DNA of 41,890 bases from Kineococcus xinjiangensis. Its GTDB lineage: Bacteria > Actinomycetota > Actinomycetes > Actinomycetales > Kineococcaceae. The stretch is taken from NCBI RefSeq assembly GCF_002934625.1, contig NZ_PTJD01000021.1, positions 1 to 41,890 of the forward strand, read 5' to 3'. The notes under the pieces were generated by a model that saw only the letters and a program-made list of their open reading frames with translations, searched no databases and was not told where the DNA came from. The position numbers and the translations under genes were made by a program. Shown here in pieces: positions 24,401 to 33,249 of this stretch; the stretch's first letter is position 1, and each line of letters starts with the position of its first letter.

Positions 24401-25153
24401 TCAGGGCAGCCGGTGCCCGTCGTGGCCGGCGCCCTGGGACAGGTCGATCACCCGCGCGCCCGCCCCCGTCACGGGCAGCGACACCGACAGCACCCCGTCG
24501 CGGTAGCCGATGTGGGCGGCGGCCGTGTCGACGTCCTCCGGCAACTGCACCTGACGTGTCACCGTCCCCACGGGGCGCTCCAGCAGCACCGCGGCCCTGC
24601 CCTGCACCAGCTGCCCGCGCCGCTCCGCGCTGATCGTCAGCACGCCCCCGGCGAACGCCACGCCCACGCTGGCCGGGTCGACACCGGGCAGGTCCAGGTC
24701 GAGGGAGTAACCCTCCGGGCCGCGCCAGACGTCGGCGGGCACAGTCATCGGCACCGCCACGGGCACCGTCACCGTCGGAGCCGGGCCGTCCTCCGCCGGG
24801 CGCTGCGCCGGCGGCACCTGCGCCGAAGCCGTCGCCCCCGCCGCGCCCGCTCCGGCGTCCGCTGCCGTGCTGCGCTCCACGCTCCACCACCCGGCCTCGA
24901 ACTCCTCCCCCGACGGACGCGCGGGGGAGAGGGTGGGAGGACCGGGACGCACCCCAGCGCCGGCGGCGCGCTGGGCACGGCGACGGGCGGCGACCCGCTC
25001 CCGCTCGAAGAGGATCTGCTCACGACGCTGCGCCCGCTCCGTGTCACCAGTGACCGGGCTCGCCGTCCGGGCGTCGCCGCTCGCGGCGTCGTGCTCGGCG
25101 CCCCGCTGCCGCTCGGGTGCAGCGGGCGTCGCCTCCGGGCCGTAGTCGTCCAT
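24401..25153 (-). CDS. Hsp20/alpha-crystallin family protein with long N-terminal extension
   Basis: A 250-residue protein with the alpha-crystallin domain at about 135-235 (VWRGPEGYSLDLDLPGVDPASVGVAF ... LTISAERRGQ ... YRDGVLSVSLPV). It lacks the usual C-terminal IxI/V anchor in clear form. The first ~135 residues are charged and Pro/Ala-rich (one segment ERAQRREQILFERERVAARRRAQ is a basic helix), longer than the 30-50 residues typical of the family. It presumably acts as an ATP-independent holdase. The ATG at 25153 follows GGACGG. Confidence 0.85.
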   Translation of the reverse strand: MDDYGPEATPAAPERQRGAEHDAASGDARTASPVTGDTERAQRREQILFERERVAARRRAQRAAGAGVRPGPPTLSPARPSGEEFEAGWWSVERSTAADAGAGAAGATASAQVPPAQRPAEDGPAPTVTVPVAVPMTVPADVWRGPEGYSLDLDLPGVDPASVGVAFAGGVLTISAERRGQLVQGRAAVLLERPVGTVTRQVQLPEDVDTAAAHIGYRDGVLSVSLPVTGAGARVIDLSQGAGHDGHRLP

Positions 25154-25273
25154 GGGCCGTCCTGGGTCGGCTGTGCAACTGCCGGGGCCGCCGCGTCATG
25201 ACGGCCCGCCCTGTGCGTACCCCGCCCCGCGGCCGGCAAACCAGCAGACCAGCCTTCCGGGCGTGTCGGCCCC

Positions 25274-25864
25274 TCAGCCGCCCTCGCCCGCCGGGGCCGG
25301 CATGTCGACGACATAGCCCCACGTGGACTGCGCCCCCAGGTGGCCGGCGTGCACCACCCGCACCGTCGTCCCCACCGCCGCGCCCGTCGCCAGCACCGCC
25401 AGCAGCACCGACGCCGCCGAGCGCGCCGGCAGCGACCGCCACACCGGGGCCGCCGGTCCCGGCGCCCCCGCCCCGGCGCCGTCCCCCCCGACCTGTCCGA
25501 GCGGGTGCCGCGCGCGCGCAGCGATCCACCACACCGCCACGCACATCAGCGCCAGCCCCACCGCCCAAGGCAGGATCGCCTCCCCGGCTGCGGCGTGGGC
25601 GGCGATGCCGGGATCGGCCGGCAGCCGCGCCATGAGGGCCTCCCCGGAACTCGTGGCCACCGGCACCAGCAGCAGGCTGCCCAGCCCCGCCACCGGCAGC
25701 AGCAGGCCCGCCCGCCGCCGCGCCGCGTCGGAGAAGGCGCACACCACCAGCAGCAGCGCCGTCAGCGGCAGCAGCACCACCACCGCGTGCAGCACCAGGG
25801 TGTGGGTGGGCAGACCGGCCGCGAACCCCGGCACCAGGCCCGAGCCGGGCAGGGCGGGCGTCAC
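25274..25864 (-). CDS. DUF2231-type four-helix membrane protein
   Basis: A 196-residue membrane protein with four hydrophobic helices at about 20-43, 52-70, 95-115 and 145-165. The first begins GLPTHTLVLHAVVVLLPLTALLL, whose two histidines resemble the conserved His positions of DUF2231 proteins, suggested to bind haem or metal. Its GTG overlaps the stop of the Rieske gene (GTGA), so the two are co-translated and probably form a membrane redox unit. Confidence 0.8.
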   Translation of the reverse strand: MTPALPGSGLVPGFAAGLPTHTLVLHAVVVLLPLTALLLVVCAFSDAARRRAGLLLPVAGLGSLLLVPVATSSGEALMARLPADPGIAAHAAAGEAILPWAVGLALMCVAVWWIAARARHPLGQVGGDGAGAGAPGPAAPVWRSLPARSAASVLLAVLATGAAVGTTVRVVHAGHLGAQSTWGYVVDMPAPAGEGG

Positions 25865-26487
25865 GCCCCCTCCACGACCACTCCGCCCTCCACCCGCACC
25901 GGCACGCGCACCAGGGGAGTGGGCGCCGGCCCCGCCAGCACCTCACCGGTGGCCACCGCGAAGCGGGAGTCGTGGCAGGGGCAGACGAACTCGTCCTCCA
26001 CGACCAGCACCGAGCAGCCCTTGTGTGTGCACTCCGCGTCGTAGGCGACCACCACCCCGGGGCGCGGCTGGGCGATGACGATGCCGCGCCCGTCCGCGGC
26101 CTGCGCCGGCACCGCCGAGCCGACCGGCACCTCCGACAGCCGCACCAGGCCCTCCCCGTCGGGCGCGGCGGCCCCGGGCTCCGGCTCCGCGCCCTCACCC
26201 GAACCCTCCGCCTCCGGCTCCGGCTCCGGCTCGGCGGTCGAACCGGAATCCGGTGCCGGCTCGGAGCCGCCGGAGGTGGCGCTCGGGCTGCCGGTGCCGG
26301 TGGGTGCGCTCTCCCCGCCGCCGCACGCGGCCAGCGCGAGGACCCCCCCGGCCGTCAGGGCGCAGCGGCGGCTGAGACGGCCCGCGGCGCTGCCGCCGTC
26401 CTCGCCGCAGCCGTGCGCGTGGAACTCCCTGCCTGTCCCCGCGCCCGGTGCGGCCGCGTCCTGACCGGTTCGCGCGTCGTCGTCCAT
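25861..26487 (-). CDS. Rieske [2Fe-2S] protein with Tat/lipoprotein signal
   Basis: A 208-residue exported iron-sulfur protein. Twin arginine (R40-R41) precedes a hydrophobic stretch and a lipobox LAAC with Cys55, so it is probably Tat-exported and lipid-anchored. A Glu/Pro/Ser-rich linker of about 50 residues follows. The Rieske domain (about 110-208) has CTH (C153, H155) and CPCH (C169, H172) as ligands, plus C158 and C171 for the disulfide of high-potential Rieske proteins. GGAGGA lies 8 nt before the ATG. The downstream DUF2231 gene is the likely partner; no cytochrome b is present. Confidence 0.92.
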   Translation of the reverse strand: MDDDARTGQDAAAPGAGTGREFHAHGCGEDGGSAAGRLSRRCALTAGGVLALAACGGGESAPTGTGSPSATSGGSEPAPDSGSTAEPEPEPEAEGSGEGAEPEPGAAAPDGEGLVRLSEVPVGSAVPAQAADGRGIVIAQPRPGVVVAYDAECTHKGCSVLVVEDEFVCPCHDSRFAVATGEVLAGPAPTPLVRVPVRVEGGVVVEGA

Positions 26488-26550
26488 GACGCCATCCTCC
26501 CCGCCGGAGGCCGCGGCCGACAGTCGCGACGGTCCGCCGGAGCAGAACGC

Positions 26551-27279
26551 TCAGCTCGCCGCGGCGGTGGCCGCGGCCGCCACGGAGGCCGTCATCGCCG
26601 CCGTCGTCGCCGTCTGCACGTCGCGCACCGCCCGGCGCACCGCCTCCGACGCCCAGTCCCCCTCGGCCAGCGCCGCGGCTCGCCGCTTCAGCTCCGCCCG
26701 GGGCAGCCCCGTGGCCGCGAACACCTTCGGCACGAGCGAGACCGAGTGCAGCAGCGACAGCAGCGCACCGCTGCGCCCGCTCCCCGGCTCCGCACCCACC
26801 AGCACCGCCGACAACCGCGCGTGCAGCGTCGCGCGAACGGCGGCGTCCGGGACCCAGCGGGTGCGGGGGATCAGACCGAGCACCAGCTCGGTGCGGGCCA
26901 CCACCTCCCCGCGCGCCGCCATCCGCTCCAGCAGCCGCGGCCGCAGCCGCCGCTGCAGCCGGTTCAGCGCCGACGCCGGGCGCAGGCCCGGCTTCCCGCG
27001 CACGAGCCGCCAGGCGCCGTCGAGGACCTCATCACCCGACGCTGGCCCCTCCAGCGCCAGCAGGCTGCCGCGATACAGCCACCCGGCGTCCGCGCCCGCG
27101 ACGTCGACGCGCCCACCCTCGGCCAGCTCCACCAGCACCGCCCCCGCCAGGGCCAGGTCCAGGCGCGTGGAGTCGGTCAGCGGGCGGCCCCCGGCGGGGT
27201 CGAGCAGGAGCAGGAGCAGGTCCTCGGCGAGGCGGCGCGGCTGCGCCGCCGTGGCGTCGGATCGACAGGGCGTGTCCAT
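26551..27279 (-). CDS. GPP34 (GOLPH3-like) family protein
   Basis: A 242-residue protein matching the bacterial GPP34 pattern: RLAEDLLLLLLDPAGGRP, LDLALAGAVLVELAEGGRVDV, a central Arg-rich helix region (LNRLQRRLRPRLLERMAARGEVV) and a C-terminal helix set ending in a hydrophobic Ala-rich tail. Eukaryotic relatives bind phosphoinositides at the Golgi; the bacterial role is unknown, probably peripheral membrane association. It has its own leaderless promoter (TAGCGT, 27286-27291, 6 nt before the ATG). Confidence 0.85.
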   Translation of the reverse strand: MDTPCRSDATAAQPRRLAEDLLLLLLDPAGGRPLTDSTRLDLALAGAVLVELAEGGRVDVAGADAGWLYRGSLLALEGPASGDEVLDGAWRLVRGKPGLRPASALNRLQRRLRPRLLERMAARGEVVARTELVLGLIPRTRWVPDAAVRATLHARLSAVLVGAEPGSGRSGALLSLLHSVSLVPKVFAATGLPRAELKRRAAALAEGDWASEAVRRAVRDVQTATTAAMTASVAAAATAAAS

Positions 27280-27285
27280 GCGCCG

Positions 27286-27291
27286 ACGCTA
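27286..27291 (-). promoter_or_regulatory. -10 box TAGCGT of the GPP34 gene
   Basis: On the minus strand TAGCGT ends 6 nt before the ATG, the leaderless spacing seen at several other genes here. Confidence 0.55.
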
Positions 27292-27448
27292 CGACGCCGC
27301 CGGCACGACCCGGATCCGACGACCGGCGCTCGCGACTCCACCCTCCGGTGCACCCACCCTCCGCCGACCGCAGCACGTCACGATCCCCGCGGCGGCAACG
27401 CCGCAGCAGGGGCGTTCAGGGACCCGCGTCCGGGGATCGACGGCCGCC

Positions 27449-28681
27449 TCAGCGGTGGGTGACCGCCACCGCGCCCGTGCCGAAGGCGTAGGTGGCCGAA
27501 CCACCCGCGAAGTCCTGCCGCACCCCGCCCGCGACGGGATACTCGCCGCTGCGGGGGTAACCCAGCCGCCCGGCCTCCCAGCCCTGCCGCGCCCACGCCT
27601 CACGGATCGCGCCGACGACGGCGTGCGCCCCGTGCGCGGAACTCCAGTACACGGAGCCGCCCTGGAAGTGGGCGAACGCGCCGCCGCGCAACCCCTGCTC
27701 GCTGCTCACGGGGTAGCCCAGACGACCGTTCTCGAAACCGGTGCGCCCGTAAGCGTCCAGGATCGCGCCCCGCACCGCCTGCGCGCCGGTGCCCGGCGAC
27801 CAGTACACCAGCCCACCCTGGAAACGCTGCAGCGCGCCCCCGCGGACGCCGGACTCCGCCCCGGTGGGGTAACCCAGCCAGCCGGCCTCCCAGCTCATCG
27901 ACGCCCAGCGCTCGCGGATCAGGCCGCGCACCGGGTGCGCACCGGCCGCGGCGTTCCAGTAGATCGAACCCGCGTCGAAGTGCTGCCCGCGCCCGCCGTG
28001 CACACCGAACTCGTTCGTGGCCGGCCAGCCGATCGCGCTGCGGTCGAGGCCCTGGGTGCGGTAGGTGTCGAGGATGGCCCCGCCGACGGTGAGGGTGCGG
28101 GTGCCGCGGCGGAACTCCATCGACGCCGGGGCGGGCGGAGCCACCGGGTAGCCGAAGTTGACGACGTAGTAGACGTCGCGGCCGATGCGGGCCACGCCGA
28201 TCCCGGCCAGCGTCATCTCCCGGATCACCATCACCCGCTGGTGCGGGGCGCTGCCGATCCAGGAACGCACCGCCACGGCGGGAGAGCCGTTGTCCGTGCC
28301 GGCCTTGAGGATGATCTCGGAGTTGCCGCCCAGGCCCGCGGGGTAGCCGAGGTCCGGGTTGTGCACGAAGCGGCCCGTGCGGGCCATCGTGTCCGCCCAG
28401 CCCTGCGCCTTCGCGTCCAGGCCCCCGTTGCGGACCAGCGTGCCCAGCCCGAGGCTGCGGCGGTAGGTGTTCAGCTCCGTCAGGGTGCCCTGGCGCAGCG
28501 CGCCGAGATCCGCTCCGGAGACGTCGATGCCGCTGACCCCGTCCCAAGCCGTCGAGGCGACCTGCGCCTGACCCGTGCCGGCCTCCGCCGGGGCGGGGGA
28601 GACCGCACCCGCGCCGAGCAGACTGAGCAGCGCAGCGGCTGCGGCGGTCAGTGCGGCACGGCGGGCGCGAGTCTTGGCCAT
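27449..28681 (-). CDS. Secreted CAP-domain protein with LGFP repeats
   Basis: A 410-residue secreted protein. Signal peptide at about 1-34 (AALLSLLGAGAVSPAPAEA). The CAP (SCP-like) domain spans about 60-185 with TELNTYRRSLGLGTL, the His of GRFVHNPD, Glu of NSEIIL, His of SAPHQRVM and the closing YYVVNFGYP. Four LGFP repeats follow (about 200-400), each of the form GWLGYP ... GG ... F.GG..YW. LGFP repeats usually bind the actinobacterial cell envelope, so the CAP domain is displayed at the wall. A TCACCCGTTCGG box lies upstream. Confidence 0.92.
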   Translation of the reverse strand: MAKTRARRAALTAAAAALLSLLGAGAVSPAPAEAGTGQAQVASTAWDGVSGIDVSGADLGALRQGTLTELNTYRRSLGLGTLVRNGGLDAKAQGWADTMARTGRFVHNPDLGYPAGLGGNSEIILKAGTDNGSPAVAVRSWIGSAPHQRVMVIREMTLAGIGVARIGRDVYYVVNFGYPVAPPAPASMEFRRGTRTLTVGGAILDTYRTQGLDRSAIGWPATNEFGVHGGRGQHFDAGSIYWNAAAGAHPVRGLIRERWASMSWEAGWLGYPTGAESGVRGGALQRFQGGLVYWSPGTGAQAVRGAILDAYGRTGFENGRLGYPVSSEQGLRGGAFAHFQGGSVYWSSAHGAHAVVGAIREAWARQGWEAGRLGYPRSGEYPVAGGVRQDFAGGSATYAFGTGAVAVTHR

Positions 28682-28689
28682 GCCGTCGA

Positions 28690-28761
28690 CCTCGGCGGCC
28701 CCCAGGGCCGCCTTGAGCGCTCGCGCGCGCCGAATGCCCCTGCGCTAGGCCGAACGGGTGA
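28690..28761 (-). promoter_or_regulatory. Upstream box and possible sigma-28-like element of the CAP-LGFP gene
   Basis: On the minus strand TCACCCGTTCGG (28761-28750) equals the box at 1360-1371. Further down, CTCAAG (28717-28712), 15 nt and GCCGAGG (28696-28690) mimic the promoter at 1389-1417. The second element ends only 8 nt before the ATG, so it may instead be fortuitous or the ribosome binding site. Confidence 0.35.
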
Positions 28762-28836
28762 GGTGATGCCGGCCGGTCGCGGGCAGCGTGCTAGCCCGCT
28801 CCGGCACCAGCCCTCCGGCGGCGGGCCGGACCGGCG

Positions 28837-30078
28837 TCAGGCCGTGACGCGCTGCCCCTTGCCCACGACCGTGATCCCCGACTTGGTGACGGTGAAGCCG
28901 CGGGCGCGGTCCTCCTCCGCGTCCACCCCGACCCGCGCGTCGTCGGGGATCACCACGTTCTTGTCGATGATCGCCCGCTGCACCACGGCGTTGCGCCCCA
29001 CCTGGACGTTGTCCAGCAGCACGGAGTCGCTCACGTGCGCCCACGAGTCCAGCCGCGCCCCCGGGGAGACGATGGACTTCTCCACCAGCGCACCCGAGAC
29101 CACCACACCCGCGGAGATGATCGAGTTCACCGCGTGGCCGTAGGTGCCCTGCCAGCCGTTGACGAACTTCGCCGGCGGGAAGAAGTTCTGCGCCGTGATG
29201 ATCGGCCAGTCGTAGTTGTAGAGGTTGAACACCGGCAGCACCGAGATCAGGTCCTGGTGCGCTTCGTAGTACGAGTCCAGCGTCCCCACGTCGCGCCAGT
29301 AGGCACGGTCGCGGTCCGTGGCCCCCGGCACGTCGTTGTCCTTGAAGTCGTACACGCCCGCCAGACCCCGCTCGACGAAGTCGGGGACGATGTCCCCGCC
29401 CATGTCGTGGGCGGAGTCCACCCGCTCCGCGTCCCGCGTCACGGCGTCGATGAGGGCGTCGGTGTTGAAGACGTAGTTGCCCATCGACGCCAGCACCTCC
29501 TCCGGGGAGTCCGCCAGCGGCCGCGGGTTGGACGGCTTCTCCAGGAACGCGGAGATGCGCCGAGGGTCCGCCGGGTCAGTCTCGATGACCCCGAACTGGT
29601 TGGCCAGCGACACCGGCTGGCGGATCGCCGCGACCGTGCACTGGGCGCCCGAGAGGATGTGGTCCTCCACCATCTGCCGGAAGTCCATCCGGTACACGTG
29701 GTCCGCGCCGACCACCACCACGATGTCCGGCCGCTCGTCGTACACGAGGTTCAGCGACTGCAGGATCGCGTCGGCACTGCCCAGGTACCACCGCTTCCCC
29801 AGGCGCTGCTGCGCCGGGACGCTGGCGATGTAGCTGCCGAAGAGGTTCGACATCCGCCACGCCTGCGAGACGTGCCGGTCCAGGCTGTGGGACTTGTACT
29901 GCGTCAGCACCACGATCTTGCGGTACCCGGCGTTGACGAGGTTGCTCAGGGCGAAGTCGATGAGGCGGTAGTTGCCCCCGAAGGGCACGGCGGGCTTGGC
30001 GCGGTCAGCCGTCAGCGGCATCAGCCGCTTGCCCTCCCCACCGGCGAGGACGATCGCGAGGACGTTCGGAGCAGCCAC
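28837..30078 (-). CDS. glgC: Glucose-1-phosphate adenylyltransferase
   Basis: A 413-residue enzyme that makes ADP-glucose for glycogen synthesis. The N-terminal signature is [27 protein letters not shown]; other family blocks are [22 protein letters not shown] and FLEKPSNP. The C-terminal part (about 290 on) is the left-handed beta-helix with [21 protein letters not shown]. The GTG start at 30078 follows TACGGT (30085-30090) by exactly 6 nt, indicating a leaderless mRNA. It is divergent from glgA, the next enzyme of the pathway. Confidence 0.96.
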   Translation of the reverse strand: MAAPNVLAIVLAGGEGKRLMPLTADRAKPAVPFGGNYRLIDFALSNLVNAGYRKIVVLTQYKSHSLDRHVSQAWRMSNLFGSYIASVPAQQRLGKRWYLGSADAILQSLNLVYDERPDIVVVVGADHVYRMDFRQMVEDHILSGAQCTVAAIRQPVSLANQFGVIETDPADPRRISAFLEKPSNPRPLADSPEEVLASMGNYVFNTDALIDAVTRDAERVDSAHDMGGDIVPDFVERGLAGVYDFKDNDVPGATDRDRAYWRDVGTLDSYYEAHQDLISVLPVFNLYNYDWPIITAQNFFPPAKFVNGWQGTYGHAVNSIISAGVVVSGALVEKSIVSPGARLDSWAHVSDSVLLDNVQVGRNAVVQRAIIDKNVVIPDDARVGVDAEEDRARGFTVTKSGITVVGKGQRVTA

Positions 30079-30084
30079 GTGCGC

Positions 30085-30090
30085 ACCGTA
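30085..30090 (-). promoter_or_regulatory. -10 box TACGGT of glgC
   Basis: Minus-strand TACGGT followed by a 6-nt gap and the GTG start of glgC, fitting a leaderless TAnnnT promoter. Confidence 0.5.
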
Positions 30091-30284
30091 TCGGCAGCCG
30101 TCGCGGCGCGGCACTCCGCCACGGCGCAGCGCCCGGGCGTGTCGCGGACCCGGACCTCCCGCAGGCGACGCCCCCCGCGGCTCCACCCGCCCCCGGCCGG
30201 ACCCGCCGACCCGGCCGCTACCGTGGCGCCCGTCGTGGCACCGGCGGAGCGGCCGGCGGTGCGAGGAGCGGGCGAGGAGCCGAT

Positions 30285-31484
30285 GTGCGCGTCGACGTGC
30301 TGAGCAAGGAGTACCCCCCGCAGGTCTACGGCGGTGCGGGCGTCCACGTCGCGGAGCTCGTGCGCGCCCTGCGCGCCGGCGGCCGCCTCGACGTGCAGGT
30401 GCGCTGCTTCGGCGACCCCCGCGACGAGCCCGGCACCTCCGCCTACCCGGAACCGCAGCACCTCGCCGCGGCCAACGCGGCACTGCGCACCCTCGGTGCC
30501 GACCTGCCCATGGCCGCCGACTGCGCCGGGGCGGACCTGGTCCACTCCCACACCTGGTACGCCAACTTCGCCGGGCACCTGGCCTCCCTGCTGCACGGCG
30601 TGCCCCACGTCCTCTCCGCCCACAGCCTCGAGCCCATGCGCCCCTGGAAGGCGGAGCAGCTCGGCGGCGGCTACGCCCTCTCCTCCTGGGTGGAGCGCAC
30701 CGCCTACGCCTCCGCCGACGCCGTCATCGCCGTCTCCGCCGGCATGCGCGCCGACATCCTGCGCTCCTACCCCTTCCTCGACCCCGCCCGCGTCCACGTC
30801 GTGCACAACGGCATCGACGCCGACGACTGGGCACCCACCGAGGAACGCTCCCTCCTCCCCGCCCTCGGCATCGACCCCGAGGCACCCAGCGTCGTCTTCG
30901 TCGGGCGCATCACCCGCCAGAAGGGCCTGCCGCACCTCCTGCGCGCCGCCGCCCAGCTGCCCCCGGGCGTGCAGCTCGTCCTGTGCGCCGGCGCCCCCGA
31001 CACCCCCGAGATCGCCGCCGAGGTCGAGCACCTCGTCCGCGAGCTGCAGCAGACCCGCTCCGGCGTGGTGTGGCTGCAGCGCCACCTCTCCCGCGAGGAA
31101 CTCGTCCAGGTCCTCTCCGCGGCCACCACCTTCGTCTGCCCCTCCGTCTACGAGCCCCTCGGCATCGTCAACCTCGAGGCCATGGCCTGCGGCGCAGCCG
31201 TCGTCGGCACCGCCACCGGCGGCATCCCCGAGGTCGTCGCCGACGGCGAGACCGGCTGGCTCGTCCCCATCGAGCAGGTTCCCGACGGCACCGGCGCGCC
31301 CGTGGACCCCGACCGCTTCGTCGCCGACCTCGCCGCCACCCTCACCGAGGCCGTCGCCGACCCCGACCGCGCCCGCGAACGCGGCCGCCGCGGCCGTGAG
31401 CGCGCGGTGGCGCAGTTCTCCTGGGACGCCATCGCCGAGCGCACCGAAGCGCTCTACCGGGCGGTCGTGGAGGCCCGCGCGTGA
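30285..31484 (+). CDS. glgA: Glycogen synthase, actinobacterial type
   Basis: A 399-residue GT-B glycosyltransferase that elongates alpha-1,4-glucan from an activated glucose donor. The N-terminal domain begins [23 protein letters not shown], the typical start of the actinobacterial GlgA group. The C-terminal nucleotide-binding domain includes [17 protein letters not shown] and the sugar-nucleotide motif [24 protein letters not shown]. The GTG at 30285 has GAGGAG 7 nt upstream. The stop overlaps the start of the decarboxylase gene (GTGA). Confidence 0.95.
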   Translation: MRVDVLSKEYPPQVYGGAGVHVAELVRALRAGGRLDVQVRCFGDPRDEPGTSAYPEPQHLAAANAALRTLGADLPMAADCAGADLVHSHTWYANFAGHLASLLHGVPHVLSAHSLEPMRPWKAEQLGGGYALSSWVERTAYASADAVIAVSAGMRADILRSYPFLDPARVHVVHNGIDADDWAPTEERSLLPALGIDPEAPSVVFVGRITRQKGLPHLLRAAAQLPPGVQLVLCAGAPDTPEIAAEVEHLVRELQQTRSGVVWLQRHLSREELVQVLSAATTFVCPSVYEPLGIVNLEAMACGAAVVGTATGGIPEVVADGETGWLVPIEQVPDGTGAPVDPDRFVADLAATLTEAVADPDRARERGRRGRERAVAQFSWDAIAERTEALYRAVVEARA

Positions 31485-32926
31485 GCGCGACACCCCCGAC
31501 CGGCCGCCCCACCGGCTCCGACGCCACACCCGGCACCAGCAGCAGCGGCCACCCCGGCGAATCGATGCACCGCTTCGACGCCGCCACCGAGGACCTCGCC
31601 CTCGCCGTCCTCGACCGCGCCCGCCAGCGCCTGCAGCTGGACCCCGTGCCGCTGGACGCCCCCCGCGCCTACGACGACCTCGCCACCGCCGTCGGGCAGA
31701 CCGTCACCGCCGCCGGCCTCGGCGGCAAGCAGGCGCTCGACCTGTTCTGCGACGTCCTCGCCGAGGCCTGCCTGTCCACCGACCACCCCCGCTACCTCTC
31801 CTTCATCCCCTGCGCGGCGACGGAGGCCTCCACCCTCTTCGACCTCATCGTCGGCGCCTCCTCCGTCTACGGCGGCTCCTGGATGGAGGGCTCCGGCGCC
31901 GTCTACGCCGAGAACCAGGCGCTGCGCTGGATCGCCGACCTCGCCGGCCTGCCCGCCTCCGCCGGTGGCGTCTTCGTCCCCGGCGGCACCACCGGCAACC
32001 TCTCCGCCCTGATGGCCGCCCGCAACGAGGTCCGCCGCCGCGAGGGAACCCGCCGCCCCCTGAAGGTGGCCGCCGCCGCCACCAGCCACTCCTCCGTCTC
32101 CGGCGCCTGCGACGTCCTCGACCTCGACTTCGTCTCCGTGCCGCTGGAACCCTCCGACCGCGGCCGCCTCACCGGCGCCGCCCTGCGCCGCGCCTTCGGC
32201 GACGACCGCTCCGACCTCGCCGCCGTCGTCGCCACCGCCGGCTCCACCAACCTCGGCGTCGTCGACGACCTCACCTCCGTCGCCGACTTCTGCCGCGCCG
32301 AGGGGGACCAGCCGCGCACCTGGCTGCACGTCGACGGCGCTTACGGCGGGGCCGGCCTCGCCGCGCCGAGCGTGCGCCACCTCTTCGACGGCATCGAGCA
32401 CGCCGACTCCTTCATCGTCGACCCCCACAAGTGGCTCTTCGCCCCCTTCGACTCCTGCGCGCTGCTCTACCGCGAGCCCGCCCTGGCGCGCGCGGCGCAC
32501 ACCCAGTACGCCAGCTACCTCGACGTCCTCACCGACCGCGGGGAGTGGGACCCGGCCGACTACGCCATCGGCCTCACCCGGCGTGCGCGCGGCCTGCCGT
32601 TCTGGTTCTCCCTCGCCGCGCACGGCACCGCCGCCTACACCGCCGCCGTCGAACGCACCCTCCAGGTGGCGCGCGCCGCCACCGCGATGGTCCGCGACCG
32701 CCCGCACCTGGAGCTGGTCGCCGAGCCGGAGCTGTCGGTGGTCGCCTTCTACCGCCGGGGCTGGGACACCCCCGACTACTCGGCCTGGAGCCAGCGCCTG
32801 CTCGACGAGCAGTTCGCGTTCGTGGTGCCCAGCTCCCACGAGGGGCGCACCTGCCTGCGCCTGGCGGTGGTCAACCCCCGCACCTCCGAGGACGACATCG
32901 CCGCCATCCTCGACACCCTGGACTGA
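31481..32926 (+). CDS. PLP-dependent group II amino acid decarboxylase
   Basis: A 481-residue enzyme of the aromatic-L-amino-acid/glutamate decarboxylase fold. PLP is expected on Lys317 of DPHKWLF; His203 (ATSHSS) stacks on the ring and Asp285 (HVDGAYGG) holds the pyridine nitrogen. Other family blocks are RYLSFIPCAAT, FVPGGTTGNLSALMAARN and ATAGSTNLG. The first ~28 residues are a disordered leader. The substrate cannot be decided from sequence. It is translationally coupled to glgA by a GTGA overlap, although no biochemical link to glycogen is known. Confidence 0.92.
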   Translation: MSATPPTGRPTGSDATPGTSSSGHPGESMHRFDAATEDLALAVLDRARQRLQLDPVPLDAPRAYDDLATAVGQTVTAAGLGGKQALDLFCDVLAEACLSTDHPRYLSFIPCAATEASTLFDLIVGASSVYGGSWMEGSGAVYAENQALRWIADLAGLPASAGGVFVPGGTTGNLSALMAARNEVRRREGTRRPLKVAAAATSHSSVSGACDVLDLDFVSVPLEPSDRGRLTGAALRRAFGDDRSDLAAVVATAGSTNLGVVDDLTSVADFCRAEGDQPRTWLHVDGAYGGAGLAAPSVRHLFDGIEHADSFIVDPHKWLFAPFDSCALLYREPALARAAHTQYASYLDVLTDRGEWDPADYAIGLTRRARGLPFWFSLAAHGTAAYTAAVERTLQVARAATAMVRDRPHLELVAEPELSVVAFYRRGWDTPDYSAWSQRLLDEQFAFVVPSSHEGRTCLRLAVVNPRTSEDDIAAILDTLD

Positions 32927-32959
32927 CGGCGCCGCGGGGCCCGCACCGCTCCGCCCCCC

Positions 32960-33012
32960 CGATGCGCCCGCTCCTCCGTCGCCCTGCGGCCGCTGGGGGA
33001 GCGGGCGCATCG
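32960..33012. terminator. Strong hairpin, first of two, between convergent genes
   Basis: 15-bp perfect arms CGATGCGCCCGCTCC (32960-32974) and its complement (32998-33012) enclose a 23-nt loop. It starts 33 bases after the decarboxylase stop. Confidence 0.7.
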
Positions 33013-33026
33013 GCGCCGGGGCCGTC

Positions 33027-33065
33027 GCCTCCGTCCGGCACCGGCGCTCCGTGCCGGACGGAGGC
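33027..33065. terminator. Strong hairpin, second of two, between convergent genes
   Basis: 15-bp perfect arms GCCTCCGTCCGGCAC (33027-33041) and its complement (33051-33065) with a 9-nt loop. It probably serves the convergent minus-strand gene ending at 33250 as well. Confidence 0.7.
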
Positions 33066-33249
33066 GGGGGAGTGCTGCCCTCGCTTCCGGGTCTGTCCGC
33101 TGGGACGAGGAGGTGGGGGCCGGCCCGCCCGCGACCGGAGCAGCCGCCTCAGCCGACCGTGGCAGGACCGTCGCGCAGGAGACCGCCGCCCACGGCATGA
33201 CAGCATGTACTTCCAGTTATCGGTATCAACTCGTCCCGAGACGGTGGGC
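33066..33249. other. Noncoding remainder of the 323-bp convergent gap
   Basis: No gene or further hairpin is supported. The right end becomes AT-richer and carries CAGTTATCGGT (33214-33224), repeated at 34973-34983 beyond the next two genes. Confidence 0.4.

Noticed and set aside
25154-25273. GGGCCG/CGGCCC repeat considered as a terminator
   Set aside because: The stem is only 6 bp with a long loop, common by chance at this G+C content.
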